This document shows, in pieces, positions 22,384 to 31,421 of a stretch of 64,000 nucleotides of DNA. Positions within the stretch are counted from its first letter, which is position 1; each line of letters opens with the position of its first letter. The notes under the pieces were generated by a model. The model was not told the origin of the DNA and did no database searches. It saw only the letters and a program-made list of their open reading frames with translations. The DNA comes from Sphingobium sp. (lineage in GTDB: Bacteria; Pseudomonadota; Alphaproteobacteria; Sphingomonadales; Sphingomonadaceae). Made by a program: the position numbers and the translations under genes. The stretch lies in contig NZ_QFOA01000001.1 in assembly GCF_003248505.1 (NCBI RefSeq), positions 181,568 through 245,567 of the forward strand. The letters are read 5' to 3'.

Positions 22384-25300
22384 ATGACATGGCAATTCTG
22401 GATCGACCGCGGCGGCACCTTCACAGATGTGGTGGCGCGCGACCCCGATGGGCGGCTGCACACCGCCAAGCTGCTGTCGAGCGACCCGGAACGCTACGCC
22501 GACGCAGCGGTGGAGGCGGTGCGGCGGCTGACCGGCGCGGCGGACGGCGCGATCCCGCCCTGTTCGCTGCGCATCGGCACCACCATCGCCACCAACGCGC
22601 TGCTGGAGCGCAAGGGCGAGCCGACCCTGCTCGCGATCACGCGTGGTTTTCGCGACGCCATTCGCATCGGCACGCAGGAACGGCCGGACCTGTTCGCCCG
22701 CGCCATCGACGTGCCCCCGCCGCTTCATGCCGACGTGGTCGAGATCGACGAGCGGATCATGGCCGACGGCACGGTACGCGTGGCGCTGGACGAGGCGGGG
22801 GCGCGCGCCGCGCTCCGCGCCGCGTTCGACCGGGGGTTACGGGCGGTCGCCATCGTGCTGATGCACAGCTACCGCCATCCCGCCCATGAACGGCGGCTGG
22901 GTGCCATCGCGGCGGAGATCGGCTTCACGCAGATCAGCATGAGCCACGATGTCGCCCCGCTCATCAAGCTGGTCGGGCGCGGGGACACGACGCTGGCCGA
23001 CGCCAATCTTTCGCCCGTCCTGCGTGCCTATGTCGACGGGCTGGAGGAAGCGCTGGGCGGCGGCGCCGACATGCTCTTCATGCAGTCGAGCGGCGGCCTC
23101 ATCGGCGGCTCGCTGTTCCGGGGCAAGGATGCGGTGCTCTCCGGCCCGGCGGGCGGGATCGTCGGCCTCGCCCGCACCGCACGGCAGGCGGGCTTCGATT
23201 ATGTCATCGGCTTCGACATGGGCGGCACCTCGACCGATGTGTCCCATTATGCCGGGCGCTACGAGCGCGACAATGAGGCGCGGGTGGCGGGCGTGCGGCT
23301 GCGCGCGCCGATGATGCGCATCCATACCATCGCGGCGGGCGGCGGCTCTGTCTGCACGTTCGAAGATGGGCGGTTCCGCGTCGGTCCGGAAAGCGCGGGC
23401 GCGGTGCCCGGCCCCGCCTGCTACCGGCGCGGCGGGCCGCTCACCATCACCGATTGCAACCTGATGCTGGGCAAGATCCAGCCCGATGTCTTTCCCAGCC
23501 TGTTCGGCCCACATGGCGACCAGCCGCTCGACCGCGCCGCCGTGGAAGCGCGGTTTGCCGAATTGTGTGCGCAGGTGGAGGCGCAGACGGGCCGGCCCAT
23601 CGCGCCATGGGCGGCGGCGGAGGGTTTCATCGCCGTCGCGGTCGCCAGCATGGCCAATGCAATCAAGCGCATCTCGGTCGCACGCGGGCATGACGTGGCA
23701 CGCTATACGCTGGCGAGCTTCGGCGGAGCGGGCGGGCAACATGCCTGCCTCGTCGCCGACGCGCTCGGCATGGACCGGGTGATGATCCATCCGCTGGGCG
23801 GGGTGCTGTCCGCCTATGGCATGGGCCTGGCCGACCGGCGCGCGGTGCGCGAGCGGACGCTGGCGCTGCCGCTCGACGCGACCGACGATCTCGCCCGCGC
23901 GGTCGAGGCGCTTTCGGTGCAGGTGCGCGCGGACCTTCCCGACGCCGACCGGGTCGAGGTGCTGCTGCAACTGCGCCATGAGGGCACCGACAGCCTGTTC
24001 GACGTGCCGCTTTCCGACATCGCATCCATGCGCGCCGATTTTCTGGCGCAGCATCGCGCTCGCTTTGGGTTCGACGGGCAGGGGCGCATCCTCATCGACA
24101 TGGCGCGGGTGGAGGCCATCGCCGAAACGGATGAGGACATGACCGGCCTCGTCGCCATCGCGGCGGAGGCCGCGCCGCCGCGCGCGACGGTGAAAATCGC
24201 GGGCGCGCCGGCCCCGCTTTACGACCGCTCTGGCCTTGGCCCCGACAGCCGGATCGACGGTCCCGCTCTGATCGTCGACGCGGTGTCCACCACCGTGGTC
24301 GAACCGGGCTGGCGCGCGCGGCTCGACAGCCACGGCAACCTCATCCTCGACCGCCATCTTCCCCGGGAGCGCCCGCATGGGCAAGCGGTGGGGGCAGGCG
24401 CGGTCGATCCCGTCCGGCTCGAAGTGATGGGCGGCCTTTTCATGGCCATCGCGGAGGAAATGGGCGCGGCGCTTCAGCACAGCGCGTCTTCGGTCAACAT
24501 CCGCGAGCGGCTGGACTTTTCCTGCGCGCTGTTCGACGCGGGCGGCCATCTGGTCGCCAACGCGCCGCATATGCCGGTGCATCTGGGCAGCATGGGCGAG
24601 AGCATCCGCGCCATCCTGCGGCGGCGCGGACCGGGCGCGGACGGCCTTCCGCTCGACGGGCGCGGCATGAAGCCGGGCGATGTCTACGCGCTCAACGCGC
24701 CCTATGACGGCGGTACGCACCTTCCCGACATCACCGTCGTCATGCCCGTCTTCGTCGGGAAGGATGCGCCCGCCTTCTACGTCGCGGCGCGCGGGCATCA
24801 CGCCGATGTCGGCGGCATCACGCCCGGCTCCATGCCCCCCGGCAGCACCAGCGTGGAGCAGGAGGGCGTCCTGCTCGACAACTGGCTGCTGGTGGAGGAA
24901 GGCCGCCTGCGCGAAGCCGAAACGCGTGCGCTGTTCGCGTCCGGCCCTTTCCCTGCGCGCAATGTCGACCAGAATATCGCCGACCTCGCCGCCCAGATCG
25001 CCGCCTGCGCCAAGGGCGCGAGCGAGCTGCGGCGCATCGGCGATAATTACGGCATCGAAACTATATCGGCTTATATGGGCCATGTGCAGGACCAGGCGGA
25101 AGCCGCCGTTCGCCGCCTTATCGGCACGCTGCGCGAAGGGCAGTTCACCTATGCGATGGATAACGGTTCAGCTGTCCACGTCGCTGTCTCGATCGATCGC
25201 GAAGCCCGCGCCGCGACGATCGATTTCACCGGCACGTCGGATCAGCAGCCCGACAATTTCAATGCCCCCGCCTCCATCGTTCGTGCCGCCGTGCTCTATG

Positions 25301-25962
25301 TCGTGCGCACCCTGATCGACGAAGCCGTGCCGATGAACGACGGTTGCCTCAAACCGGTCACCATCCTCGTGCCTGAAGGATCGATGTTGCGCCCCCGTCA
25401 TCCCGCCGCCGTGGTCGCGGGCAATGTGGAAACGAGCCAGGTGGTGACGGATGCGCTGTTCGGCGCGCTGGGCGTCATGGCGGGCGCGCAGGGGACCATG
25501 AACAATTTCACTTTCGGCAATGCGCGCCATCAATATTATGAGACGATTGCAGGCGGAGCGGGGGCTGGCCCCGACTTCGACGGGGCCAGCGTCGTTCAGA
25601 CGCACATGACCAACAGCCGCCTTACCGATCCCGAAATCCTCGAAACCCGCTTCCCCGTCCTGCTGGAATCCTTTTCGGTCAGGGCCGGGTCGGGGGGCGC
25701 GGGGCGGCATCGCGGCGGCGACGGCGCGATACGGCGCATCCGCTTTCTGGAAGACATGACGGCCGGCATTCTCTCCAACCGGCGTATCGTTCCGCCCTTC
25801 GGCCTGGACGGCGGTCGGCCCGGCGCACCCGGTCGCAACCGGGTGGAGCGTGCCGACGGCCGGATGGAGCATCTTGGCCCCACCGCCACCGCCGATCTTC
25901 AGGCCGGGGACGCCTTCGTCATCGAAACGCCCGGCGGCGGCGGCTTCGGAGTGCCTTCCTAA
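22384..25962 (+). CDS. 5-oxoprolinase / fused hydantoinase A-B
   Basis: The 1192-residue protein is a fusion of the HyuA ATP-dependent half (residues 1 to about 680: FWIDRGGTFTDVVARDPDG, GTTIATNALLERKG, and the DMGGTSTDVS phosphate-binding motif) and the HyuB half (about 690-1192: DPVRLEVMGGLFMAIAEEMGAALQHSASSVNIRERLDFSCA, ending with GRPGAPG and the ETPGGGGFG tail). The single-chain form of this size is typical of 5-oxoprolinase, which opens pyroglutamate to glutamate with ATP in glutathione turnover, but related hydantoinases look alike. It is divergent from the radical SAM gene and overlaps the stop of the aldolase gene. Confidence 0.88.
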   Translation: MTWQFWIDRGGTFTDVVARDPDGRLHTAKLLSSDPERYADAAVEAVRRLTGAADGAIPPCSLRIGTTIATNALLERKGEPTLLAITRGFRDAIRIGTQERPDLFARAIDVPPPLHADVVEIDERIMADGTVRVALDEAGARAALRAAFDRGLRAVAIVLMHSYRHPAHERRLGAIAAEIGFTQISMSHDVAPLIKLVGRGDTTLADANLSPVLRAYVDGLEEALGGGADMLFMQSSGGLIGGSLFRGKDAVLSGPAGGIVGLARTARQAGFDYVIGFDMGGTSTDVSHYAGRYERDNEARVAGVRLRAPMMRIHTIAAGGGSVCTFEDGRFRVGPESAGAVPGPACYRRGGPLTITDCNLMLGKIQPDVFPSLFGPHGDQPLDRAAVEARFAELCAQVEAQTGRPIAPWAAAEGFIAVAVASMANAIKRISVARGHDVARYTLASFGGAGGQHACLVADALGMDRVMIHPLGGVLSAYGMGLADRRAVRERTLALPLDATDDLARAVEALSVQVRADLPDADRVEVLLQLRHEGTDSLFDVPLSDIASMRADFLAQHRARFGFDGQGRILIDMARVEAIAETDEDMTGLVAIAAEAAPPRATVKIAGAPAPLYDRSGLGPDSRIDGPALIVDAVSTTVVEPGWRARLDSHGNLILDRHLPRERPHGQAVGAGAVDPVRLEVMGGLFMAIAEEMGAALQHSASSVNIRERLDFSCALFDAGGHLVANAPHMPVHLGSMGESIRAILRRRGPGADGLPLDGRGMKPGDVYALNAPYDGGTHLPDITVVMPVFVGKDAPAFYVAARGHHADVGGITPGSMPPGSTSVEQEGVLLDNWLLVEEGRLREAETRALFASGPFPARNVDQNIADLAAQIAACAKGASELRRIGDNYGIETISAYMGHVQDQAEAAVRRLIGTLREGQFTYAMDNGSAVHVAVSIDREARAATIDFTGTSDQQPDNFNAPASIVRAAVLYVVRTLIDEAVPMNDGCLKPVTILVPEGSMLRPRHPAAVVAGNVETSQVVTDALFGALGVMAGAQGTMNNFTFGNARHQYYETIAGGAGAGPDFDGASVVQTHMTNSRLTDPEILETRFPVLLESFSVRAGSGGAGRHRGGDGAIRRIRFLEDMTAGILSNRRIVPPFGLDGGRPGAPGRNRVERADGRMEHLGPTATADLQAGDAFVIETPGGGGFGVPS

Positions 25963-26717
25963 TTCCTCCAGCTGGGGTCGATCCGGTCGATGGTCCGCAC
26001 CATCGCCTGGAAATCCGGCACGCCCGGCCCGACCGGCAGTTGCACCCCTGCAAGGTCGCGCTGGTGCACGGCGATGACTTCGGGCGGAATGTCGACCGGC
26101 GTCCCCGCCGCGCCCGCCGCCACCTGAATCTCGCAGGCACGCTGGAGCAGCCAGTGCTTGAGGAAGGCTTCGGGGATGCTCGACGCCATGACCAGCGTTC
26201 CATGGTTGCGCAGCAGCATCACGCGCTTCGCCCCCAGGTTGGCGATGAGGCGCTCGCCTTCTTCGGGCCGGATCGTCACCCCCTCGAAATCATGATGTGC
26301 GATCTGCCCGATGAAAGCGGCGGCATAGAAGCTGATCGGGCGCAACCCCTCGGCGCAGGCGCTCACCGCCATGCCTGCGGTCGTGTGCGTATGGATGATG
26401 CAATGCGCGTCGGGCAGCCGTCGGTGGAAGACGCTGTGCTGGGTAAAGCCCGCGCGATTGACGGGGTGGGGGCTGCCGTCCAGAACATGGCCGTCGATGT
26501 CGATCTTGACGAGGTTAGACGCCGTCACCTCGGCATAGGTCAGGCCGAACGGATTGATGAGGAAGGCGTGGTCCTCACCCGGCACGCGCAGCGTGATGTG
26601 GTTGTAGATGAGTTCCGACCAGCCCATATGGTCGAAGATGCGGTAGCAGGCGGCAAGCTGCTGGCGCGCCTCCCATTCGGCAACGCTGATGTCGGCATGT
26701 GTGGCGGCGGTGGCCAT
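25959..26717 (-). CDS. Class II aldolase/adducin family protein
   Basis: The 252-residue protein has the class II aldolase fold: SELIYNHITLRVPGEDHAFLINPFGLTYAEVTASNLVKID, the zinc-ligand block CIIHTHTTAGMAVSA and a third histidine in MLLRNHGTLV. Family members cleave sugar phosphates (fuculose-1-phosphate, ribulose-5-phosphate epimerisation) but many, like this longer adducin-type form, have no known substrate. The ATG follows GGAGAGGATCGCC. Its stop overlaps by four bases that of the convergent oxoprolinase gene. It is a single gene with 223 bases of spacer before rpsU. Confidence 0.88.
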   Translation of the reverse strand: MATAATHADISVAEWEARQQLAACYRIFDHMGWSELIYNHITLRVPGEDHAFLINPFGLTYAEVTASNLVKIDIDGHVLDGSPHPVNRAGFTQHSVFHRRLPDAHCIIHTHTTAGMAVSACAEGLRPISFYAAAFIGQIAHHDFEGVTIRPEEGERLIANLGAKRVMLLRNHGTLVMASSIPEAFLKHWLLQRACEIQVAAGAAGTPVDIPPEVIAVHQRDLAGVQLPVGPGVPDFQAMVRTIDRIDPSWRN

Positions 26718-26940
26718 GGCGATCCTCTCCTTATCTATGGGCGTACTATGCCACGATGCACGGTTAAGTCGAGAATGCGGCCTTGGGGGTTGAATTTGCA
26801 GGGGACCGCTGGTAGGGCGCGCCGCACATGGCGCAGGGTGACCTGCGACGACTCACTGGCTTTGCTATTCGGTCGGCCCGTCGGGAAGGATGTTGGTATC
26901 CCGGCGAACCGCCCGTTTTCGATTGGAGATTGACGGACTT

Positions 26941-27147
26941 ATGCAGATCATCGTTCGCGACAACAATGTCGACCAGGCTCTTCGCGCGCTCAAGAAGAAG
27001 CTGCAGCGCGAGGGCGTGTATCGCGAAATGAAGCTGCGTCGTCATTACGAGAAGCCGTCGGAAAAGCGCGCCCGCGAAAAGGCCGCTGCCGTTCGCCGCG
27101 CCCGCAAGATGGAGCGCAAGCGCGCCGAGCGTGACGGCGTCCGTTAA
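26941..27147 (+). CDS. rpsU: 30S ribosomal protein S21
   Basis: This 68-residue very basic protein starts MQIIVRDNNVDQALRALKKKLQREGVYREMKLRRHYEKPSEKR and continues with the arginine/lysine tail of S21. S21 helps the small subunit engage the Shine-Dalgarno of mRNAs. The start is fixed by the conserved N-terminus, with GGAG 12 bases upstream. The 223-base region before it holds nothing else that I can identify apart from a weak promoter-like stretch. Confidence 0.97.
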   Translation: MQIIVRDNNVDQALRALKKKLQREGVYREMKLRRHYEKPSEKRAREKAAAVRRARKMERKRAERDGVR

Positions 27148-27159
27148 GACGCTGTTCTG

Positions 27160-27187
27160 ACGCAAGCGGCGCACCTGCCGCTTGCGT
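27160..27187 (+). terminator. Terminator-like hairpin after rpsU
   Basis: An 11-bp perfect stem (ACGCAAGCGGC/GCCGCTTGCGT) with a six-base loop lies 13 bases after the rpsU stop. The T run is short (TTTC counting the stem end), so it may be a weak terminator that lets some transcription pass to the FKBP gene. Confidence 0.6.
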
Positions 27188-27225
27188 TTCGCCTGATCCC
27201 AGCCCCTTCATCGCGAGCACACCCC

Positions 27226-27783
27226 ATGTCCACGACGGCCGTTCCCCTTCGTCCCATCGCCAAGGGTTCGCTGACCCGCCTGTGGATCGGCGTGGCGCTG
27301 GTCGCGCTGGCAGCGGGCGGTCTCGCCTGGGCGGGGCAGCAGGGGGTGGAGCCGTCGCCGGCCGCTTTCCTGATTCAGAACGCGCGCGCTTCGGGTGTGA
27401 TCACCACCGAATCGGGCCTTCAGTACAAGGTGCTGGAGGAAGGAACGGGGGCCAGCCCGACGACGTCGGATATCGCCTTGGTCGGCTATAAGGGCACGCT
27501 GCTCGACGGTACCGTCTTCGACGAAAATCCGCAGGCCCCGATGCCGGTCGACGGCGTGGTCCCCGGTTTCTCCGAGGGACTTCAAAAGATGAAGAAGGGC
27601 GGCAAGTATCGCCTCTGGATTCCTGCGGCGCTGGGCTATGGCGATCGGGCCGCCGGTCCGATCCCCGCCGGGTCGGTGCTGGTGTTCGACGTGACCCTGC
27701 ACGACTTCCGGTCCAAGGCGGAACTCATAAAGCTCCAGCAGCAAATGCAGCAGCAGGGCATGGCGCCGCCGCCGGGCAACTGA
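27226..27783 (+). CDS. FKBP-type peptidyl-prolyl isomerase
   Basis: The 185-residue protein has an N-terminal membrane helix or uncleaved signal (LWIGVALVALAAGGLAWAG) and an FKBP domain from about residue 58: SGLQYKVLEEGTG, ALVGYKGTLLDGTVFDENPQ, VVPGFSEGLQKMKKGGKYRLWIPAALGYGDRAAGPIPAGSVLVFDVTLHDF. This is a periplasm-facing, membrane-anchored proline isomerase that helps fold exported proteins. The C-terminus is glutamine and methionine rich (QQQMQQQGM). It is followed at once by a strong terminator. Confidence 0.93.
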   Translation: MSTTAVPLRPIAKGSLTRLWIGVALVALAAGGLAWAGQQGVEPSPAAFLIQNARASGVITTESGLQYKVLEEGTGASPTTSDIALVGYKGTLLDGTVFDENPQAPMPVDGVVPGFSEGLQKMKKGGKYRLWIPAALGYGDRAAGPIPAGSVLVFDVTLHDFRSKAELIKLQQQMQQQGMAPPPGN

Positions 27784-27803
27784 TCGGCAAAGCCGTCGGA
27801 TCG

Positions 27804-27835
27804 AAAAAAAGGGGCCGCGTCGACGGCCCCTTTTT
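27804..27835. terminator. Bidirectional terminator after the FKBP gene
   Basis: Seven A residues, a 7-bp stem GGGGCCG/CGGCCCC with a six-base loop, and five T residues lie between the convergent FKBP and hypothetical genes. The A and T runs on both sides mean it can end transcription from either direction. Confidence 0.9.
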
Positions 27836-27844
27836 CATGCCTTT

Positions 27845-28162
27845 TCAGTCTTGATCGTCCGGCGAAGAAGCGAAGGTCAGTGCGTCGGCGGAGCCCAGCT
27901 TTTCCTCCCCCGCGAACAACCGGTCCAGCCGCGCTTTCACGTCACGGCGGAAACCGACGGTTGCGACCGACCGGGGTGCCGATACTTCGATGTCGCACGC
28001 GATGGCTGTCTTGATCCGCTCGATCGCCGATTCGTCCAGAATGCCAGCGCGGCGCAGTTCCTGACATAGTTGCAGCAGGCCGGCCGCCGTCGCATGGGCA
28101 CGCAGGCCCACATTCGCCATGTCGAAATGCAGTTTCTTTTCCCGATCCAGCCCGATTGCCAT
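27845..28162 (-). CDS. Hypothetical protein, 105 aa
   Basis: I do not recognise this protein. It begins MAIGLDREKKLHFDMANVGLRAHATAAGLLQLCQEL, looks soluble and helical, with two hydrophobic-acidic helices (RRAGILDESAIERIKTAIACDIEV) and an acidic C-terminus (ASSPDDQD). The start at 28160-28162 has AGGAG 13 bases upstream, a rather long spacing. It is the last gene before the shared terminator and follows the AI-2E-type gene by 103 bases, in which a GGAAC-N16-CGCT motif resembles a general-stress promoter with one mismatch. No function can be given. Confidence 0.65.
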   Translation of the reverse strand: MAIGLDREKKLHFDMANVGLRAHATAAGLLQLCQELRRAGILDESAIERIKTAIACDIEVSAPRSVATVGFRRDVKARLDRLFAGEEKLGSADALTFASSPDDQD

Positions 28163-28265
28163 TTCTCTACGTCGCTCCTCTCGTCTTTTTTCCGGTTTAC
28201 CACAAAGCGCGCGGCACTCCATCCCGTTCCGTCGCATGGCGGCAGCGCGACCATGCAACGGATGG

Positions 28266-29348
28266 TCAGGCCTTGATCACGCCTGAAATCTTTGCGCGAT
28301 GCTCGGCGTCGAGCGCGCGGGAGCGTTCCTCCAGATAGACCTTGATCATAGCCACCAGCGGGTCGGCAAGGAACAGGCCGAGGATGCCGAACAAGGCACC
28401 CATTAGAATCTGTGCCGCCAATACCAGTGCGGGCGCAAGGTCCACGGCCCGGCGCGCCACCATCGGCACGATCAGATACCCATCGACGATCTGCACGGCG
28501 AGATACACGCCGACCGCATAGAGGCCCGTGTTCGTGCCGCCGGAAAAACCCACCAGCACGATGAGCGCGCCCGAGACGATAGCGCCGATATTGGGCAGGA
28601 AGGCGAGCAGTCCCGTGAGGATGCCGAGCAGTCCGGCCATCGGCACACCGCCCGCCCACAGCAGCAGCCAGGTCCCGATCCCCTCCACGGCCATGCCGAT
28701 CAGCCGACCGAACATGAGGCGGCGAAGCGTCCAGCCCATCTTGTCGGCGATTCGATAGAAATGCGTGCGACGGTCCATGGGCATCATCCAGGCGATGCCG
28801 CGTTCGTAGAGTTTGGGTTCGATGGCGATGAAGATCGCCAGGACCAGCATCATGACACCGGCGGTGATCGCGCCGACCGCCGTTCCCACCGCCCTTGTGA
28901 CTCGGCCGACGCTCCCGAGGGCCTGTTGCGCCAGGCCCTTGAGGTCGCTTGGCGTGGCGGTGATTCCCAGTTGCTGCAACCACCCGCCGATCCGCGCGAC
29001 CTGCGTTTCGACGATGGTTCGCATCGCCTGCGCCTGGGCTGCCAGACTCGATCCGGTGAGATAGAAAGTGTAGGCGAGGAAGAGCAGCGCACCGACCAGC
29101 ACGATGGTCAGCCGCCATCCCCGCGAAATCGGCAGCACCCGGCCCAGCAGCCGCGCACCCCCGTCCATCATCGTCGCCAGCACCAGCGCGCCCAGGATCA
29201 GCAGCAGGGGTTGCACCAGCACTACGACCAGCGCGATGGCGACCGCGATGGCGAACCACACGCCCGCGCGCTTCATTTCATGCTGGGCGAGCGGGCTGCG
29301 AAGGTCGCTCGGGCCCGGCTCCTCGACATGGCTTGGCGTGTCGGTCAT
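28266..29348 (-). CDS. AI-2E family (PerM-like) transporter
   Basis: The 360-residue membrane protein has the AI-2E exporter/PerM layout: two to three N-terminal helices (WFAIAVAIALVVVLVQPLLLILGALVLATMM), a soluble amphipathic middle part, and a C-terminal cluster of helices with GLLAFLPNIGAIVSGALIVLVGF and the ALVLAAQILMGALFGILGLFLADPLVAMIKVYLEE ending characteristic of the family. Substrates range from autoinducer-2 to ions, so none is claimed. It starts after an extra-long AGGGGGCTGCC leader and lies 28 bases after the lepB stop, likely in the same transcript as the pyrE-pdxJ-acpS-lepB chain. Confidence 0.88.
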   Translation of the reverse strand: MTDTPSHVEEPGPSDLRSPLAQHEMKRAGVWFAIAVAIALVVVLVQPLLLILGALVLATMMDGGARLLGRVLPISRGWRLTIVLVGALLFLAYTFYLTGSSLAAQAQAMRTIVETQVARIGGWLQQLGITATPSDLKGLAQQALGSVGRVTRAVGTAVGAITAGVMMLVLAIFIAIEPKLYERGIAWMMPMDRRTHFYRIADKMGWTLRRLMFGRLIGMAVEGIGTWLLLWAGGVPMAGLLGILTGLLAFLPNIGAIVSGALIVLVGFSGGTNTGLYAVGVYLAVQIVDGYLIVPMVARRAVDLAPALVLAAQILMGALFGILGLFLADPLVAMIKVYLEERSRALDAEHRAKISGVIKA

Positions 29349-29376
29349 GGCAGCCCCCTCTTGCGTCGGTCGACGA

Positions 29377-30294
29377 TTATTTCGGCGGGGTAACGCTCTC
29401 CGGGCGCAGGCTGTTCCCGGCACGACCGCTGCGGAAGGCATGGAGCCAACTCATGGGATTCCATGTCGCATCGCCGTCCAGGCTGAAGGTGATTAACTCC
29501 GCCCTGCCGCCGATGGCTTCCCAGGGCACCGGTCCGCCAAGGCCGTTTTCATCCAGCGGGGCGCGGCTGTCTGCACTGTTGTCGCGGTTATCGCCCATCA
29601 GGAACACGTGGTCGGCAGGCACGCGCACCGGCCCGTACCAGTCGAGCGCGCTCGGCCCGGTATCGATGATGGTGTAGCTTTTACCGTTGGGCAGAATTTC
29701 CTGCCGCACGGGCAATTCGCACCAGCTTTTGCCCGACGCATCCGTCACCAGCGCGCCGGGGAACTGGATCGGCGGGCAGGGTGCGTTGCCGTCGACCGGA
29801 ATGCGCAGCGGCTTCAGCATCCGCTGGCGCACCGGCATACCGTTTAGGATCACCTGACCGCCGCGCACCTCGACGATATCGCCGGGCAGGCCGATGACCC
29901 GTTTTATATAATCTTCCCGCCGGTTCTGCGGCGACACGATGACGACATCGCCTCGTTCGGGCAGCCGGCCGAGCAAACGACCTTTCAGGAAAGGCAGCGG
30001 ATGGAAGCTGGGCGATACATAGGACCAGCCATAGGGGAATTTACTCACGACCAGCCGGTCGCCGGTGAGCAGCACCGGCATCATCGATTCGGACGGGATG
30101 TAAAAGGGTTTCGCGACGAAGCTGTGGAACGCCAGCACGGCAAGGATGAGAAGCGTGATGCTGCGCACCTCATGCCACCAGTTGATCCGCTTCCCGTCCG
30201 GGTTGGCCTCATGCCCGACGGCGGCGGGCGGATTTTCAGGCTGGTCGATGGCCGTCACGGGCGCGCTTTCTTCTGGAGGACGCGGGTCGCTCAA
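29377..30294 (-). CDS. lepB: Signal peptidase I
   Basis: This 305-residue enzyme removes signal peptides from exported proteins. One membrane helix (SITLLILAVLAFHSFVA) precedes the catalytic serine in IPSESMMPVLLTGDRLVV; the general-base lysine is in YIKRVIGLPGD, and box E is MGDNRDNSADSR. A TTG start at 30292-30294 overlaps the acpS stop as TTGA, the same coupling used between pdxJ and acpS; a GTG at 30258 is the main alternative and would remove 12 residues. The unusual insertion between the lysine box and box E, with two cysteines, is typical of the longer proteobacterial enzymes. Confidence 0.92.
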   Translation of the reverse strand: MSDPRPPEESAPVTAIDQPENPPAAVGHEANPDGKRINWWHEVRSITLLILAVLAFHSFVAKPFYIPSESMMPVLLTGDRLVVSKFPYGWSYVSPSFHPLPFLKGRLLGRLPERGDVVIVSPQNRREDYIKRVIGLPGDIVEVRGGQVILNGMPVRQRMLKPLRIPVDGNAPCPPIQFPGALVTDASGKSWCELPVRQEILPNGKSYTIIDTGPSALDWYGPVRVPADHVFLMGDNRDNSADSRAPLDENGLGGPVPWEAIGGRAELITFSLDGDATWNPMSWLHAFRSGRAGNSLRPESVTPPK

Positions 30295-30692
30295 AGCGGC
30301 AGCGCCTCGATGATGACGAAGGCCTGTGCCCATGGATGATCGTCGGTGAGCGTCAGGTGAACGACTGCCTTATGCCCCGGCGGGACCATCGCGTCGAGCC
30401 GGGCCTTCGCCCCGCCCGTGAGGTTCAGCGTGGGCGCACCGGAAGCGGCGTTGACGACGCCGATATCCTTCATGAAAACGCCCGCCTTGAAGCCGGTGCC
30501 GACCGCCTTGGAGAATGCCTCCTTCGCCGCGAATCGCTTGGCGAGCGTCCCCGCGCGCGTCAGCGGTCGGCGCGCCGCCTTGGCCTGTTCGACGGGCGTG
30601 AAGACACGCTGGATGAAGCGGTCGCCGAACCGGTCGAGCGAATTCTGGATCCGCTCGATATTGCAAAGGTCGGACCCCAGCCCGACGATCAA
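30291..30692 (-). CDS. acpS: Holo-ACP synthase
   Basis: The 133-residue enzyme transfers phosphopantetheine from CoA to acyl carrier protein. It has the two family motifs: GLGSDLCNIERI with the Mg2+ aspartate near the start, and RFAAKEAFSKAVGTGF. The TTG start at 30690-30692 overlaps the pdxJ stop as TTGA; no ATG lies near the conserved N-terminus, so this rare start is well supported. Translation is coupled on both sides, to pdxJ before and lepB after. Confidence 0.94.
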   Translation of the reverse strand: MIVGLGSDLCNIERIQNSLDRFGDRFIQRVFTPVEQAKAARRPLTRAGTLAKRFAAKEAFSKAVGTGFKAGVFMKDIGVVNAASGAPTLNLTGGAKARLDAMVPPGHKAVVHLTLTDDHPWAQAFVIIEALPL

Positions 30693-31417
30693 CGGGCAAG
30701 GTCCATCTGCCGCCGCATCTCGCGGATGCTCGATTCCAAACCGCCGAAGATCGCTTCGCCGATCAGGAAATGGCCGATATTGAGCTCGGCGATCTGCGGA
30801 ATGGCGGCGATCGGCGCGACATTGTCGAAGGTGAGGCCGTGGCCCGCATGGGGTTCGATGCCGTTCTTGGTGGCGAGCGCTGCGGCATCGGCAATGCGGC
30901 GCAGTTCGGCGGCTCGAGCCGATCCGTCGAGATGCGCGTAGGCCCCGGTATGAAATTCCACCACCGGCGCGCCCAGGCGCATCGCCGCTTCGATCTGCGC
31001 GGCATCCGGTTCGATGAAAAGGCTGACGCGGATACCCGCATCGCCCAGCGCCGCGACGATGGGCCGCAGCGCGTCGATATGGCCGGCGGCGTCGAGGCCG
31101 CCCTCGGTCGTGCGTTCCTCCCGCTTTTCCGGCACGATGCACGCGGCGTGAGGCTTGTGCCGCAACGCGATGTCCAGCATCTCGCGGGTCGCCGCCATCT
31201 CCAGGTTCAGCGGAACGTCGAGCGCCGCCATCAGCATCGCGATATCCTCGTCGCGGATGTGGCGGCGATCCTCCCGCAGGTGCGCGGTGATGCCGTCGGC
31301 CCCCGCCTTGACCGCCAGCAGCGCCGCTTTCACCGGGTCGGGATGGGTGCCCCCGCGCGCGTTGCGAATGGTGGCGACATGGTCGATGTTGACCCCGAGG
31401 CGCAATGGCGTGCCCAT
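30689..31417 (-). CDS. pdxJ: Pyridoxine 5'-phosphate synthase
   Basis: This 242-residue TIM-barrel enzyme condenses 1-deoxyxylulose 5-phosphate with aminoacetone 3-phosphate in vitamin B6 synthesis. Hallmarks are LRLGVNIDHVATIRNARGG at the start, GADGITAHLREDRRHIRDED, the PEKREERTTEGG loop and AGHGLTFDNV. The ATG at 31415-31417 lies four bases after the pyrE stop, and the stop overlaps acpS. The order pyrE-pdxJ-acpS-lepB is conserved in sphingomonads. Confidence 0.96.
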   Translation of the reverse strand: MGTPLRLGVNIDHVATIRNARGGTHPDPVKAALLAVKAGADGITAHLREDRRHIRDEDIAMLMAALDVPLNLEMAATREMLDIALRHKPHAACIVPEKREERTTEGGLDAAGHIDALRPIVAALGDAGIRVSLFIEPDAAQIEAAMRLGAPVVEFHTGAYAHLDGSARAAELRRIADAAALATKNGIEPHAGHGLTFDNVAPIAAIPQIAELNIGHFLIGEAIFGGLESSIREMRRQMDLAR

Positions 31418-31421
31418 GGCC

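Noticed and set aside
22837..25083. A 748-codon minus-strand open frame
   Set aside because: Antisense shadow of the 5-oxoprolinase gene, whose HyuA/HyuB motifs are unambiguous.
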